Positions 1 through 8,673 of a DNA stretch of 64,000 nucleotides are shown here, one piece after another. The position numbers were made by a program, and so were the translations under genes. Source of the DNA: Polaribacter marinus (GTDB lineage Bacteria > Bacteroidota > Bacteroidia > Flavobacteriales > Flavobacteriaceae); assembly GCF_022662535.1 (NCBI RefSeq), contig NZ_JAKQYM010000006.1, forward strand, positions 159,128 to 223,127, in the 5' to 3' direction. The notes under the pieces were generated by a model, which made no database searches, was not told the origin of the DNA, and saw only the letters and a list, made by a program, of their open reading frames with translations. Within the stretch, counting starts at the first letter, position 1. Each line of letters begins with the position of its first letter.

Positions 1-2
1 AT

Positions 3-41
3 CAAACTTTTTCTATTTTAATGGATATGAAATTAAGCTAA
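3..41 (+). CDS. possible 3' tail of an upstream gene
   Basis: One frame is open from the left edge and ends in TAA five bases before the MFS start. It would give a short tail ending in MDMKLS. The fragment is too short to identify and could be chance, so this is only a note that an operon partner may lie outside the window. Confidence 0.2.
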   Translation, partial: QTFSILMDMKLS

Positions 42-45
42 TAAG

Positions 46-1311
46 ATGGCTAAAAAAGATCCTTATGCGGCTTTAAGAATTAAAGAATTTAATCTTTTTT
101 TGCTAGTTCGTTTTTTTCTGGTTTTTGGGTGGTCTATGCAGTTTATTATTGTAGAATGGCAAGTATATAGTATTACTAAAAACCCACTATCTTTAGGCAT
201 TATAGGTTTAATGGAGGTTATTCCGGCCGTTTCTATGGCTTTATTTGCAGGTCATATTGTAGATCAAAAAGAAAAAAGAAATTTATTTGCGTTAATTACA
301 GCTGCTTTTTCATTAATTAGTTTAGGTTTATTCTTTTTAACACTTCCTAGTTTTATTGAAGGTTGGTCTCAAAAAGCAGTTCTTTATTCTATTTATGCTT
401 TGGTGTTTTTTGGTGGATTTTTACGTTCTTTTTTTGGACCGACAATTTTTTCTTTAATTGCATTAATTGTTCCTAAAAAACTTTACCCTAATGCTGCAAC
501 TTGGAGTAGTTCTACATGGCAAATGGCATCTGTTCTTGGTCCTGCTTTTGCGGGGTTTACAATTGCGTGGATTGGTGTTCATTGGTCTTTATGTGTTGTT
601 TTTGGTTTGGTCTCTTTATCATTATTATTAATATTTTTTATCAAAAGAAAACCAATTTTAAATCCCAAAATTGGAGAACCGGTTATGCAAAGTTTAAAAG
701 AAGGAATTCTGTTTGTACGTAAAACAAAAGCAATACTTGGTGCAATAACCTTAGATATGATTTCTGTGCTTTTTGGAGGCGCAATAGCTTTGTTGCCAAT
801 TTATGCTCAAGACATTTTAAAAGTTGGTCCAGAAGGATTTGGTGCATTAAGAGCTGCTCCTGCAGTAGGTGCCTTTTTAACAATGTTAATAACTGCATAT
901 ATTCCTATAAGTAAGAACGCAGGAATGAAACTATTAATAGCCATTTTTGGTTTTGGTTTGTGTATTATAGTCTTTGGACTTTCTACAATTTTTTGGATTT
1001 CTCTTATTGCTCTTTTCTTTAGTGGAGTTACTGATGGTGTTTCTATGGTAATCAGACAAACAATTTTACAATTAAAAACTCCAGATAATATGAGGGGTAG
1101 AGTTGCATCTGTAAACTCAATGTTTGTTGGTTCTTCAAATGAATTAGGAGCTTTTGAAAGTGGTATAACAGCTAAATTAATGGGAACAGTAACAGCTGTT
1201 GTTTTTGGAGGAACAATGACATTAATTACGGTTATATCTACAGGTGTTGTAAACCCAACATTAAGAAAATTAGATTTGACAAAAGATTTAGAAGCTCATG
1301 AAAACGAATAA
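46..1311 (+). CDS. MFS transporter (MFS_3 / EntS-like exporter)
   Basis: This 421-residue inner-membrane protein has the make-up of a 12-helix major facilitator. Hydrophobic segments run through its whole length, and a charged cytoplasmic loop (HIVDQKEKRN, near residues 70-80) follows helix 2, the usual place of the MFS loop 2-3 signature. A second long charged loop lies in the middle, near residues 200-225, where the two six-helix halves join. The overall look (FIIVEWQVYSIT near the start, NMRGRVASVNSMFVG in the second half) fits the MFS_3 / enterobactin-exporter-like group of drug or siderophore exporters. The substrate cannot be read from the sequence. The ATG at 46 follows closely on a possible upstream gene end, and a strong bidirectional hairpin follows the stop. 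Confidence 0.88.
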   Translation: MAKKDPYAALRIKEFNLFLLVRFFLVFGWSMQFIIVEWQVYSITKNPLSLGIIGLMEVIPAVSMALFAGHIVDQKEKRNLFALITAAFSLISLGLFFLTLPSFIEGWSQKAVLYSIYALVFFGGFLRSFFGPTIFSLIALIVPKKLYPNAATWSSSTWQMASVLGPAFAGFTIAWIGVHWSLCVVFGLVSLSLLLIFFIKRKPILNPKIGEPVMQSLKEGILFVRKTKAILGAITLDMISVLFGGAIALLPIYAQDILKVGPEGFGALRAAPAVGAFLTMLITAYIPISKNAGMKLLIAIFGFGLCIIVFGLSTIFWISLIALFFSGVTDGVSMVIRQTILQLKTPDNMRGRVASVNSMFVGSSNELGAFESGITAKLMGTVTAVVFGGTMTLITVISTGVVNPTLRKLDLTKDLEAHENE

Positions 1312-1313
1312 AA

Positions 1314-1344
1314 AAACCGTTTTCAAAAATTTAGAAAACGGTTT
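1314..1344. terminator. bidirectional intrinsic terminator
   Basis: Arms AAACCGTTTTC (1314-1324) and GAAAACGGTTT (1334-1344) form a perfect 11-bp stem with a 9-nt loop. The hairpin sits between the convergent ends of the MFS gene and the small secreted-protein gene and is flanked by an A-run on the left, so it can serve both. Confidence 0.8.
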
Positions 1345-1367
1345 GTACTATTTAAAATAAGCTTAAA

Positions 1368-1703
1368 TTATTCTATTAATTTAAGTTTAGTGATAGATTT
1401 TACTTTCTTTTTTTCTCCTGTTAATTCCCCTTCATCATCTGTTATTTCTATTTCTTTTTCTACCCAAGTTATAGAGAATTTTTTTCCAATGAATTCGTCT
1501 TCATATAAGCTAATTTCTATTTCTTCATTAATATCATAGAATAAAATTTCTTTTTTATTATTGTCAATAAATTTATAGTAATCTTCTTCTGTAACTTCTT
1601 TAAAAGTTGCTGTTAATGTGTTTTCTTTTACAACTGTTTTTGAAGTGAAAGAAAGAGATGCAGAAATAAATAGCACGAATGCTACAGTATAAATTGTTTT
1701 CAT
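1368..1703 (-). CDS. small secreted protein of unknown function
   Basis: This 111-residue protein starts with a classical signal peptide (MKTIYTVAFVLFISASLSF, then ToSK-like polar residues), so it is probably periplasmic or secreted. There is no lipobox cysteine. The mature part is rich in Glu, Asp and Lys, with short alternating hydrophobic strands (KKFSITWVEKEIEI), which suggests a small beta-rich fold. I do not recognise a family. It stands alone between the bidirectional terminator and glpD, about 140 bases beyond the glpD stop, and probably has its own promoter. Confidence 0.7.
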   Translation of the reverse strand: MKTIYTVAFVLFISASLSFTSKTVVKENTLTATFKEVTEEDYYKFIDNNKKEILFYDINEEIEISLYEDEFIGKKFSITWVEKEIEITDDEGELTGEKKKVKSITKLKLIE

Positions 1704-1846
1704 TATTTTTATTTTAAGGTTATTTTTTATTAAATATAGTAGCTATTCTTTTTCCCTAAAAGAAACTGCTTTTTGTTGAAGTAAAACGAACTATATTTTC
1801 ATAAGCCTTAAGATTAAAAATAGGTATATCAAATATATATTATTTT

Positions 1847-3493
1847 TTAATTGAATGTTACAATTGATGTTAATTTTTTATTTAATTCCTCTCTATTTTT
1901 TTGTTGGGTAACCTCATCGTAATTTAGTTGATTTTCAAATAATTGTATTACATATTCTTTGTACAAATCTACACTTGGTTTGTCAAAAAATAAGCGTCCA
2001 GTTCTACGCATAAAAAAATCGGTAGGCGTACAAGTCATTTCGTAATTTATGGTAAACCAAACTTCTGCTTTTATCATTTTTTCTTGCTGATTTTCATCCA
2101 TCAATTCATCAAACTTTTTTAAGATAATATCAGTTTGTTTTCCATAATTATGCACCAAATATTCTGCATCTTTTTGATCGAAATCTACTTCTGAAATTCT
2201 ATTGTAAATGGCGTCTGTATAACTTTGTACTTCGCTAGAGTTTTTAAATTCTCCTCCAGAAAGCACTATTTTTTTGGTTTTAATTTCACTAAATTCTTTG
2301 TCAAATCTACGTTTGTATTTTTTACTTACTAAGTCTACAATACGTTCTGCCATTTTTCTGTAACCGGTTAATTTTCCTCCAGCAATAGAAATCAATTCTG
2401 TATCAGAAACAAAAATTTCATCTTTTCTAGACAATTCTGAAGCCGATTTTCCTTCTTCATGAATTAAAGGACGTAAACCAGCCCAAGAAGATTGTATATC
2501 ATCTAATGAAATATTTATATCAGGAAACATATTATTAACTGCAGAGATTAGGTAAGTTGCATCTATTAAATTTACCTCAACATTGTTTTTATCTTTTTGA
2601 TAATTGGTGTCTGTAGTTCCAAAATAGGTAACTTTTCCACGCGGAATGGCAAACATCATTCTTCCATCGGGAATATCGAAATAGACAGATTGTTGTACCG
2701 GTAATTTTTCATGAGCAACAACCAAATGAACTCCTTTTGTTAAATGTAAACGTTTGCCTGTTTTAGAGTGATTTAACTGTCGTAATTCATCTACCCAGGG
2801 TCCACAAGCATTTACTACATATTTGGCTTTAATATCGTAATTTTCATTAGAAAACCCGTCTTTTACTTTGGCGCCAACAACCCTGTCATCTTTATAAATA
2901 AATTGGGTTGCTTCTGTATAATTCATAATTTTTGCATCGTAATTTAAAGCTGTTTTTAAAACCTCGATGGTCAAACGTGCATCATCTGTTCTGTATTCTG
3001 CATAATAACCAGCGCCATTTAAAATCTTTTTAGGTAGTAAAGGTTCTTTTTTTAAGGCTTCTTTTTTGGTGAGCATTTTACGTTTATCTTCACCCTCTAC
3101 AGAAGCCAAAATATCATAGACTTTTAAGCCAATTGAAGTTAACCAAGATCCATAGGTTCCACCATCAATTAAGGGTAAAATCATTTTTTCTGGAATTACT
3201 AAATGCGGAGCCAAGTCATGTACAATGGCGCGTTCTGTACCTACTTCTTTAACCAACCAAAAATCGAATTGTTTTAGGTAACGCAACCCCCCATGAATTA
3301 GTTTTGTGGATTTACTACTTGTACCAGAAGCAAAGTCGTTTTTTTCTATTAAAGCAACTTTCATACCTCTTGAAGCTGCGTCTAAAGCTATTCCTGCACC
3401 TGTTATTCCACCGCCAATTATTAACAAATCAAACGCTGTTTCTTTTAATTCTTTGGTGATGTTTTCTCTTTTGAAATATGAAAATTTGTTCAT
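1847..3493 (-). CDS. glpD: glycerol-3-phosphate dehydrogenase (FAD-dependent)
   Basis: This 548-residue protein oxidises sn-glycerol 3-phosphate to dihydroxyacetone phosphate and passes electrons to the quinone pool at the inner membrane. The N-terminus carries the FAD-binding GxGxxG motif (LLIIGGGITGAGIALDAA, about residues 23-40), followed by the family motif SSKSTKLIHGGLRYL. A second FAD contact, SIAGGKLTGYRKMAERIVD, lies near residue 370, and a C-terminal GlpD cap domain follows. Length is normal. It ends the minus-strand block glpK, PNPOx gene, glpD, with only 5 bases between the PNPOx stop and this ATG. glpD looks intact while the adjacent glpK is interrupted, so glycerol itself may no longer feed this enzyme. 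Confidence 0.95.
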   Translation of the reverse strand: MNKFSYFKRENITKELKETAFDLLIIGGGITGAGIALDAASRGMKVALIEKNDFASGTSSKSTKLIHGGLRYLKQFDFWLVKEVGTERAIVHDLAPHLVIPEKMILPLIDGGTYGSWLTSIGLKVYDILASVEGEDKRKMLTKKEALKKEPLLPKKILNGAGYYAEYRTDDARLTIEVLKTALNYDAKIMNYTEATQFIYKDDRVVGAKVKDGFSNENYDIKAKYVVNACGPWVDELRQLNHSKTGKRLHLTKGVHLVVAHEKLPVQQSVYFDIPDGRMMFAIPRGKVTYFGTTDTNYQKDKNNVEVNLIDATYLISAVNNMFPDINISLDDIQSSWAGLRPLIHEEGKSASELSRKDEIFVSDTELISIAGGKLTGYRKMAERIVDLVSKKYKRRFDKEFSEIKTKKIVLSGGEFKNSSEVQSYTDAIYNRISEVDFDQKDAEYLVHNYGKQTDIILKKFDELMDENQQEKMIKAEVWFTINYEMTCTPTDFFMRRTGRLFFDKPSVDLYKEYVIQLFENQLNYDEVTQQKNREELNKKLTSIVTFN

Positions 3494-3498
3494 GTTTT

Positions 3499-4041
3499 TT
3501 AATCTAAAATATGAGTTGGTAAACCATCAATACTTGTTTGATTTTTGTTTTCCCAGTAATTTTTGATGCCTTCTTTACCTTGTTCTGTTGCCCAATCATT
3601 CAGTTCGTTTCTTTCTCCTTTATAATCGAAAAACGGAATTGACATTCCACAAGAAGTTTGAGCAGATTCAATAGCAATATCAAATATTTGACGTGTTCCT
3701 GGTGTTTCTGGAAACAAGGTGATTAAAGCATCCCAAGAAGCATCTCCTTCTTTAAGCTCTGTTCCTTTTCCGTACAAACGCAAGATATTTGGAGCGCCCT
3801 CAAAAGCACAAAACATCATGGTAATTCTATCGTTTTCTAATAAATGAGCTGCGGTTTCATTACCACTACCAGTTACATTTAACCATAAAACACGGTTTTC
3901 GTTTATCACTCTAAAAGAATCCATACCTTTAGGAGATAAGTTAATTCTACCAGAATTGGGTGCCGTTGCTACAAAGAATATTTTTTGAGCTTCGATAAAC
4001 TTTTGAAGCCTAGAGGTGATTTTTGTGTAAAATTTAGACAT
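3499..4041 (-). CDS. PNPOx-like FMN-binding family protein
   Basis: The 180-residue protein belongs to the pyridoxamine 5'-phosphate oxidase-like split-barrel family. The pattern FFVATAPNSGRINLSPKGMD near the N-terminus, then VLWLNVTGSGNETAAHLLEN and ITMMFCAFEG, is typical of this group, which binds FMN or a related flavin. It is not PdxH: the substrate and catalytic segments of true pyridoxamine oxidase are not visible and the C-terminus differs. Its role is unknown. It lies 5 bases upstream of glpD and just downstream of a decayed LytTR fragment, so its current promoter is uncertain. Confidence 0.82.
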   Translation of the reverse strand: MSKFYTKITSRLQKFIEAQKIFFVATAPNSGRINLSPKGMDSFRVINENRVLWLNVTGSGNETAAHLLENDRITMMFCAFEGAPNILRLYGKGTELKEGDASWDALITLFPETPGTRQIFDIAIESAQTSCGMSIPFFDYKGERNELNDWATEQGKEGIKNYWENKNQTSIDGLPTHILD

Positions 4042-4043
4042 AA

Positions 4044-4193
4044 TTACGAGTTAAAAAATTCAAGAAAAGCTTTCTTATATTTCTGATCTAAAGGTATTTT
4101 ATTTGAATTAATAATTACCAAATTTCACTCAATATAATTGATTTTATTTTTATTAATGACAAACGATTTATGAACTTGTATAAAGTTAGATTT
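4044..4193 (-). pseudogene. remnant of a LytTR DNA-binding domain
   Basis: Reading the minus strand of this gap gives a 50-codon stretch with one internal stop. It reads SNFIQVHKSFVINKNKI-NYIE-stop-NLVIINSNKIP and ends KKAFLEFFNS before a TAA at 4044-4046. Known LytTR response regulators end in exactly this way (FIRVHKSFVIN-K-I-Y-W...IPxSRxYK..F). The internal TGA at 4125-4127 lies where a Trp (TGG) would be natural. Further upstream the frame hits another stop and runs into the glpK stop, so the receiver domain and most of the LytTR domain are gone. It is a fossil left by a deletion next to glpK. Confidence 0.72.
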
Positions 4194-4202
4194 TTAAAGA
4201 AA

Positions 4203-5687
4203 TTAATCAATCCAATTTTTAGAACGTTCTACGGCTTTTAGCCATTTTTTATACAAACGCTCTCTTTTTTCGGCTGTAAAATTTGGTAAAAACTCTTGAT
4301 CTATTTTTCTGTGTGATAAAATATCTTCTTGTTTCCATAAACCTACGCAAATTCCTGCTAAATAAGCTGCCCCCATAATGGTAGTTTCGGTAATCTTTGG
4401 ACGTTCAACTACTGTGTTTAAAATGTCTGCTTGAAATTGCATTAGTAAGTTATTTGCGCTTGCTCCTCCATCAACCTTTAAAGAAGTTAAAGGGATTTAT
4501 GCATCATTTTGCATGGCAAGTAATAAGTCTTTAGTTTGATATGCTAATGATTGTAATGTGGCTTTTATTAAGTGATTTTTGCCTGTATCTCGTGTTAAAC
4601 CAAAAATAGCACCTCTTGCATACATATCCCAATAAGGAGCGCCTAAACCAGCAAAAGCTGGCACTACAATTACAGGGTTTTCTTCTGCAACTTCTTGTGC
4701 AAAAAACTCGCTTTCTTCTGCCGATTTTATAATTTCTAATCCATCTCTTAACCATTGTATGGCTGCTCCTGCAACAAAAACACTTCCTTCTAAAGCATAA
4801 TATACTTTGTTGTTAATTCCCCATGCAATTGTAGTTAGTAAACCATTTTTAGAAAACTGAAGTTCTGTTCCTGTATTCATCAATAAAAAGCAACCTGTTC
4901 CGTATGTGTTTTTTGCTTCTCCTTTTTTAAAACAAGCTTGTCCAAAAAGAGCTGCTTGTTGATCGCCAGCAATTCCTGCAATTGGAATTTTACATCCGTC
5001 TAAGATAAAATCACCAAAATGATAAGAGGAAGGTTTTACTTCTGGTAACATTGACTTTGGAATGTTTAATGCGGATAAAATTTTGGTATCCCAGCACAAG
5101 TTTTTAATATCAAAAAGCATTGTTCTTGAAGCATTGCTGTAATCTGTGGCATGGATTTTTTTATCGGTTAAATTCCATAATAACCAAGAATCGATGGTTC
5201 CAAAAAGTAGGTTTCCTTTTGTAGCTTCTTCTTTTGCGTTTTCTACATTTTCTAAAATCCAATGAATTTTTGTACCAGAAAAATAAGCATCAATTACTAA
5301 ACCCGTAGTTTGTTTTATATGGTTTTCTAAGCCTTTTTGCTTGAGGTTTTCGCAAATATCTGCCGTTCTTTTATCTTGCCATACAATGGCATTGTAAATG
5401 GGTTTTCCTGTAATTTTATTCCAAACAACAGTAGTTTCTCTTTGATTTGTAATTCCTAAACCAATAATTTCTGATGGACGTATTTTTGCCTTTTTTATTA
5501 CATTTTTAAAAACGAATAATTGTGCTTCTAAAATTTCTTCGGCATTGTGTTCTACCCAACCAGGTTTAGGAAAAATTTGTTGTAACTCTTGTTGTTCAAT
5601 TGAAATAATTTCGCCTTTTTGATCTACAACTACAGCTCTAGAACTTGTGGTTCCTTGATCTAAGGCAATAATATATTGTTTTGTCAT
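4203..5687 (-). pseudogene. glpK: glycerol kinase, interrupted by an in-frame stop
   Basis: Glycerol kinase phosphorylates glycerol to sn-glycerol 3-phosphate, the substrate of GlpD encoded nearby. The N-terminal part (396 codons from ATG at 5687) has the FGGY-kinase start [13 protein letters not shown], the [10 protein letters not shown] segment and the [20 protein letters not shown] block. A TAA at 4497-4499 (codon 397) follows LLLAMQNDA. The same frame then continues as IPLTSLKVDGGASANNLLMQFQADILN to the natural end WID at 4203. The two parts align without gap to normal glycerol kinases of about 495 residues, so this is a single nonsense change, not a frameshift. The lost 98 codons carry part of the ATP site, so the short product should be inactive. 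A sequencing error is the alternative. Confidence 0.88.
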
Positions 5688-5779
5688 AGCATAAAAAGCG
5701 TATAGAAAAGCAATTTACAAAATAAGACTAATATAATATTGATAAATTGTTACCTTTAGGCAAATTAAATTTTCTTTTT

Positions 5780-7255
5780 ATGGAGTATGGATTTTTATCA
5801 GTAATACCACCAATTGTTGCAATTATTTTAGCATTAAGAACAAAGCAAGTATACATTGCTTTGTTATTTGGAATTTGGTTTTCTTGGTTAATTATTAAAG
5901 GATGGAATCCGTTAGACGGTACATTGGCAATGATTGAAGGGATGGTAAACGTTTTTCAATCTCAAGGAAATACTAGAACTATCATGTTTAGTGCTTTGGT
6001 GGGGGCGTTGTTAATTTTTATTCAATATTCTAGAGGAGTAGAAGGGTTTATTAATATTTTAAATAAAAAACTGGTAAAACTTGAAGAAAAAAAATCAGGT
6101 TATAGTAGAGTAATGGTTCAGTTTTTAGCAACCATAACAGGTTTGTTATTATTTGTAGAAACCAGTATTAGCTCTTTAACTGTAGGTACTTTATATCGTC
6201 CAATTTTTGATAAATTAGGGATTCCGCGTGAAAAACTTGCTTATATAGCAGATTCTAGTTCTGCACCTTCTTCTATTTTAATTCCCTTTAATGCTTGGGG
6301 AGCTTTTATAATGGGACTTTTGTTAACTCAAGGAATAGAAAGACCATTTTCTATGATGATGAGCTCTATTAAATATAATTTTTATCCATTGATAGCTATT
6401 GCAATTGTTTTTATTGTAATTTTTACGAAAAAGGATTTTGGCCCAATGAAAAAAGCCGAAAAAAGAACGAAAGAAACAGGAGAGTTGATGAATCCTGGTT
6501 CTAAACCAATGGTTTCTGATGCGGTTACTTCATTTCCACCAAAAGAAGGTATTAAAGCGAAAGCCTATAATATGATTGTACCGCTTTTGGTAATGGTTTT
6601 AATGATGCCTATAAATTTGATTTATACGGGTTGGAATTCTGTAGAAAATGCAACATCCTTTTTTAATCATGCTTCAGAGGCTATAGGACAAGGTTCTGGT
6701 TCTTCTTCTGTTTTATATGCTGTAATTACAGCATTATTGGTTGCTATGGTTATGTACTTTATACAAGGAATTATGAAGCCAAAAGAAGCTGTTAATTTAA
6801 CCTTAAAAGGAATTAGCGAGTTAATGCCATTAGCCTTATTAATGTTGTTGGCATTTGCCATTGGTGATGCTTGTAAAGAATTAGAAACAGGAGTTTATGT
6901 TGCAAATGTTACTAAAGATTGGTTATCTCCCGAATTATTACCTGCAGTTGTGTTTATAATTAGTTCTTTTATTGCTTTTTCTACAGGAACTTCTTGGGGA
7001 ACCTTTGCTATTATGTTAGCAATTTCTGTACCTATGGCAAATATTCATGGAGCAGACGTAACTATTGTGGTTGCTGCTACCCTAGGAGGAGGTATTTTTG
7101 GTGATCATTGTTCGCCAATTTCTGATACTTCTATTATATCTTCTATGGCTTCTGCTAGTGATCATATAGATCATGTAAAAACACAGTTACCTTACGCATT
7201 GGTTGGTGGTGTTATTACGACTGTTTTGTATTTGATTATTGGATTCTTAGGATAA
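5780..7255 (+). CDS. nhaC: Na+/H+ antiporter, NhaC family
   Basis: The protein is a polytopic inner-membrane antiporter that exchanges sodium for protons. It has about 11-12 hydrophobic segments. Typical NhaC-family blocks are the TGLLLFVETSISSLTVGTLYRP segment, IPREKLAYIADSSSAPSSILIPFNAWG in the middle, and STGTSWGTFAIMLAISVPMA plus GGGIFGDHCSPISDTSIISS near the C-terminus. I chose the ATG at 5780 (491 residues): the earlier TTG at 5747 would add eleven residues that overlap a promoter-like TACCTTTA. Sodium extrusion fits a marine lifestyle. The gene is divergent from glpK and convergent with the gene at 7661. Confidence 0.88.
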   Translation: MEYGFLSVIPPIVAIILALRTKQVYIALLFGIWFSWLIIKGWNPLDGTLAMIEGMVNVFQSQGNTRTIMFSALVGALLIFIQYSRGVEGFINILNKKLVKLEEKKSGYSRVMVQFLATITGLLLFVETSISSLTVGTLYRPIFDKLGIPREKLAYIADSSSAPSSILIPFNAWGAFIMGLLLTQGIERPFSMMMSSIKYNFYPLIAIAIVFIVIFTKKDFGPMKKAEKRTKETGELMNPGSKPMVSDAVTSFPPKEGIKAKAYNMIVPLLVMVLMMPINLIYTGWNSVENATSFFNHASEAIGQGSGSSSVLYAVITALLVAMVMYFIQGIMKPKEAVNLTLKGISELMPLALLMLLAFAIGDACKELETGVYVANVTKDWLSPELLPAVVFIISSFIAFSTGTSWGTFAIMLAISVPMANIHGADVTIVVAATLGGGIFGDHCSPISDTSIISSMASASDHIDHVKTQLPYALVGGVITTVLYLIIGFLG

Positions 7256-7354
7256 TTTACCCACTGTAAAGTTGCTTTTTACTTTATTAAGGAAGGTGTT
7301 TTACAAAATTTATTTACTTAGTAGTTAAGCAGGGTTGCTTTGTGCTTGAGTTAG

Positions 7355-7536
7355 CTTGCATTTTGATTTATTGCAGTTGCAATGTGTTTAAGTGGGCTTA
7401 CATTTTGATTTATTACGGTTACAATGTGTTTAAGAGGGCTTGCATTTTAATTTATTGCAGTTACATTGTATTAAAGCGAGCTTACATTTTGGTTTATTGC
7501 AGTTACAATGTGTTAAAGTGAGCTTACATTTTGGTT
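7355..7536. repeat. 42-bp tandem repeat, four copies plus a partial fifth
   Basis: Four units start at 7355, 7397, 7439 and 7481, each exactly 42 bp; a partial fifth starts at 7523. Each begins CTTRCATTTTG, passes through TTTATTGCAGTTRCAATGTG and ends TTAAAGNGRG. The copies differ by a few substitutions but no indels. The array lies in the 405-base gap between the convergent ends of nhaC and the gene at 7661, and the rest of that gap shows no gene. Units contain a weak dyad (ACATT...AATGT). No frame is coding. Function is unknown. Confidence 0.9.
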
Positions 7537-7660
7537 AATCTTGATTGATTTGCGTTAGATTGTAATGAATTGTTATTGAATTTAGAAGGATCTGTTATAA
7601 ATTAGAGTTGAAAGGATGTTTAATAAAGAAATTGCTTTCCTCTTTGATTGTTGGTAATGA

Positions 7661-8056
7661 CTAACTTGCTAAAATTCCACGTTTTTTTAGTTCAGGAATC
7701 ATGCGTAAAGCGCCTTCTTTAACCGTGTCTTTATTGAAGAGAAATGTTTTTTCGTGTAATGTATTTCCTTCAAAAAAAGTAACCTGAAAACGATTGTTTA
7801 ATTTGAATAATTCTGGTTGCATAAACTCGATCTTAGCAAAAGAATTTGCAGGAAGTTTGTCTAATTTTTTACGTAACAAAGAAGTTGTTTTTGTATCAGA
7901 AAAACCTTGAGAAACAATAACCATCATTTCTAAATCAACTTTTTTGTTGTTGATAATATAAACGTTCCAATCGTTTGTATTATAAACATCATTAAATTCA
8001 TAAACAATAGCCATTTCTACATGGGTAACTTCTGGAATTATAATATCTTTTTTCAT
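7661..8056 (-). CDS. conserved flavobacterial protein of unknown function
   Basis: This 131-residue soluble protein has no signal peptide or membrane segment. It contains the segments DWNVYIINNKKVDLEMMVIVSQGF, LPANSFAKIEFMQPELFKLNN and KEGALRMIPELKKRGIL. I remember similar short proteins from many flavobacterial genomes, without a known function. It is the last gene of the minus-strand block that begins with the GbsR-like regulator, 9 bases after the TetR stop, so it may be co-transcribed with the efflux operon. Nothing visible ties it to efflux. Confidence 0.72.
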   Translation of the reverse strand: MKKDIIIPEVTHVEMAIVYEFNDVYNTNDWNVYIINNKKVDLEMMVIVSQGFSDTKTTSLLRKKLDKLPANSFAKIEFMQPELFKLNNRFQVTFFEGNTLHEKTFLFNKDTVKEGALRMIPELKKRGILAS

Positions 8057-8065
8057 AAAAAATAA

Positions 8066-8662
8066 CTAAGAAAATAATTTGTTGGCATCTTTGTATTTTG
8101 GGGTGATAAAACCTCTTAGAGTGTTTACAATTAGATGTTCAAAAACGAGATCTACACTATAAACATCAAAAAGATTTTTAGGTTCAAAAATTAAGTTTTT
8201 GAGATTTGTAAAATACAAATAGCAAAACAAATCTGAATTTAAATCTTTGCAAAGATACTCTTTTTCTATAGCCTCTTCTAGTAGAGGTTTTAAGTGATCT
8301 TCTATAAAATTATCTTTAAAACTTTTTAAAACCGTATCTGCATTTTGATAATACTTTTTAATTCCGAATAAAAAAGCTGGTTGAAAATAGTTTAAATATA
8401 GAAAGGTTTTTTTTTGAATTAGGATAATTCTTTGAATAGGGTCTTTTGTGGTTTTTAGAATTTTATCTACTTCGTGTAAAAATTTATCAAGAATAAAACG
8501 AACTCCTTTAGATATGAGTTCGTCTTTGTTTTTAAAGTGTTTGTATATGGTTTTTTTAGAAATACCAAGTTCAGAAGCAAGTTGATTCATAGAAAAACGC
8601 TTGCTTCCAAACTTGATAAAGTTTGTAATAGAACACTCTAAAAGTTCTTGCTTACTAACCAT
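8066..8662 (-). CDS. TetR/AcrR family transcriptional regulator
   Basis: The 198-residue protein has an N-terminal TetR helix-turn-helix (MNQLASELGISKKTIYKHFKNKDELI, about residues 24-50) and an all-helical C-terminal ligand/dimer domain. Such proteins usually repress a nearby efflux operon until a ligand binds. It lies 11 bases downstream of the TolC-type gene on the same strand, as the fifth gene of the RND operon, so it would be produced together with the pump. An unrelated regulator stands at the operon head, so control could be dual. Confidence 0.88.
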   Translation of the reverse strand: MVSKQELLECSITNFIKFGSKRFSMNQLASELGISKKTIYKHFKNKDELISKGVRFILDKFLHEVDKILKTTKDPIQRIILIQKKTFLYLNYFQPAFLFGIKKYYQNADTVLKSFKDNFIEDHLKPLLEEAIEKEYLCKDLNSDLFCYLYFTNLKNLIFEPKNLFDVYSVDLVFEHLIVNTLRGFITPKYKDANKLFS

Positions 8663-8673
8663 TTTAAAAATAA

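Noticed and set aside
3499..4041. pdxH (vitamin B6 oxidase)
   Set aside because: The protein is only a member of the wider PNPOx-like fold family; PdxH-specific segments are missing.
4203..4442. Separate 79-residue gene after glpK
   Set aside because: It continues in the same frame as the glycerol kinase after one TAA and is the missing C-terminus; it is not an independent gene and there is no frameshift.
4531..4755. 74-codon ORF inside glpK on the same strand
   Set aside because: It is an alternate-frame shadow of the glycerol kinase without a recognisable product.
7355..7536. CRISPR array
   Set aside because: Units are directly adjacent with no unique spacers and no cas gene is near, so it is a simple tandem repeat.
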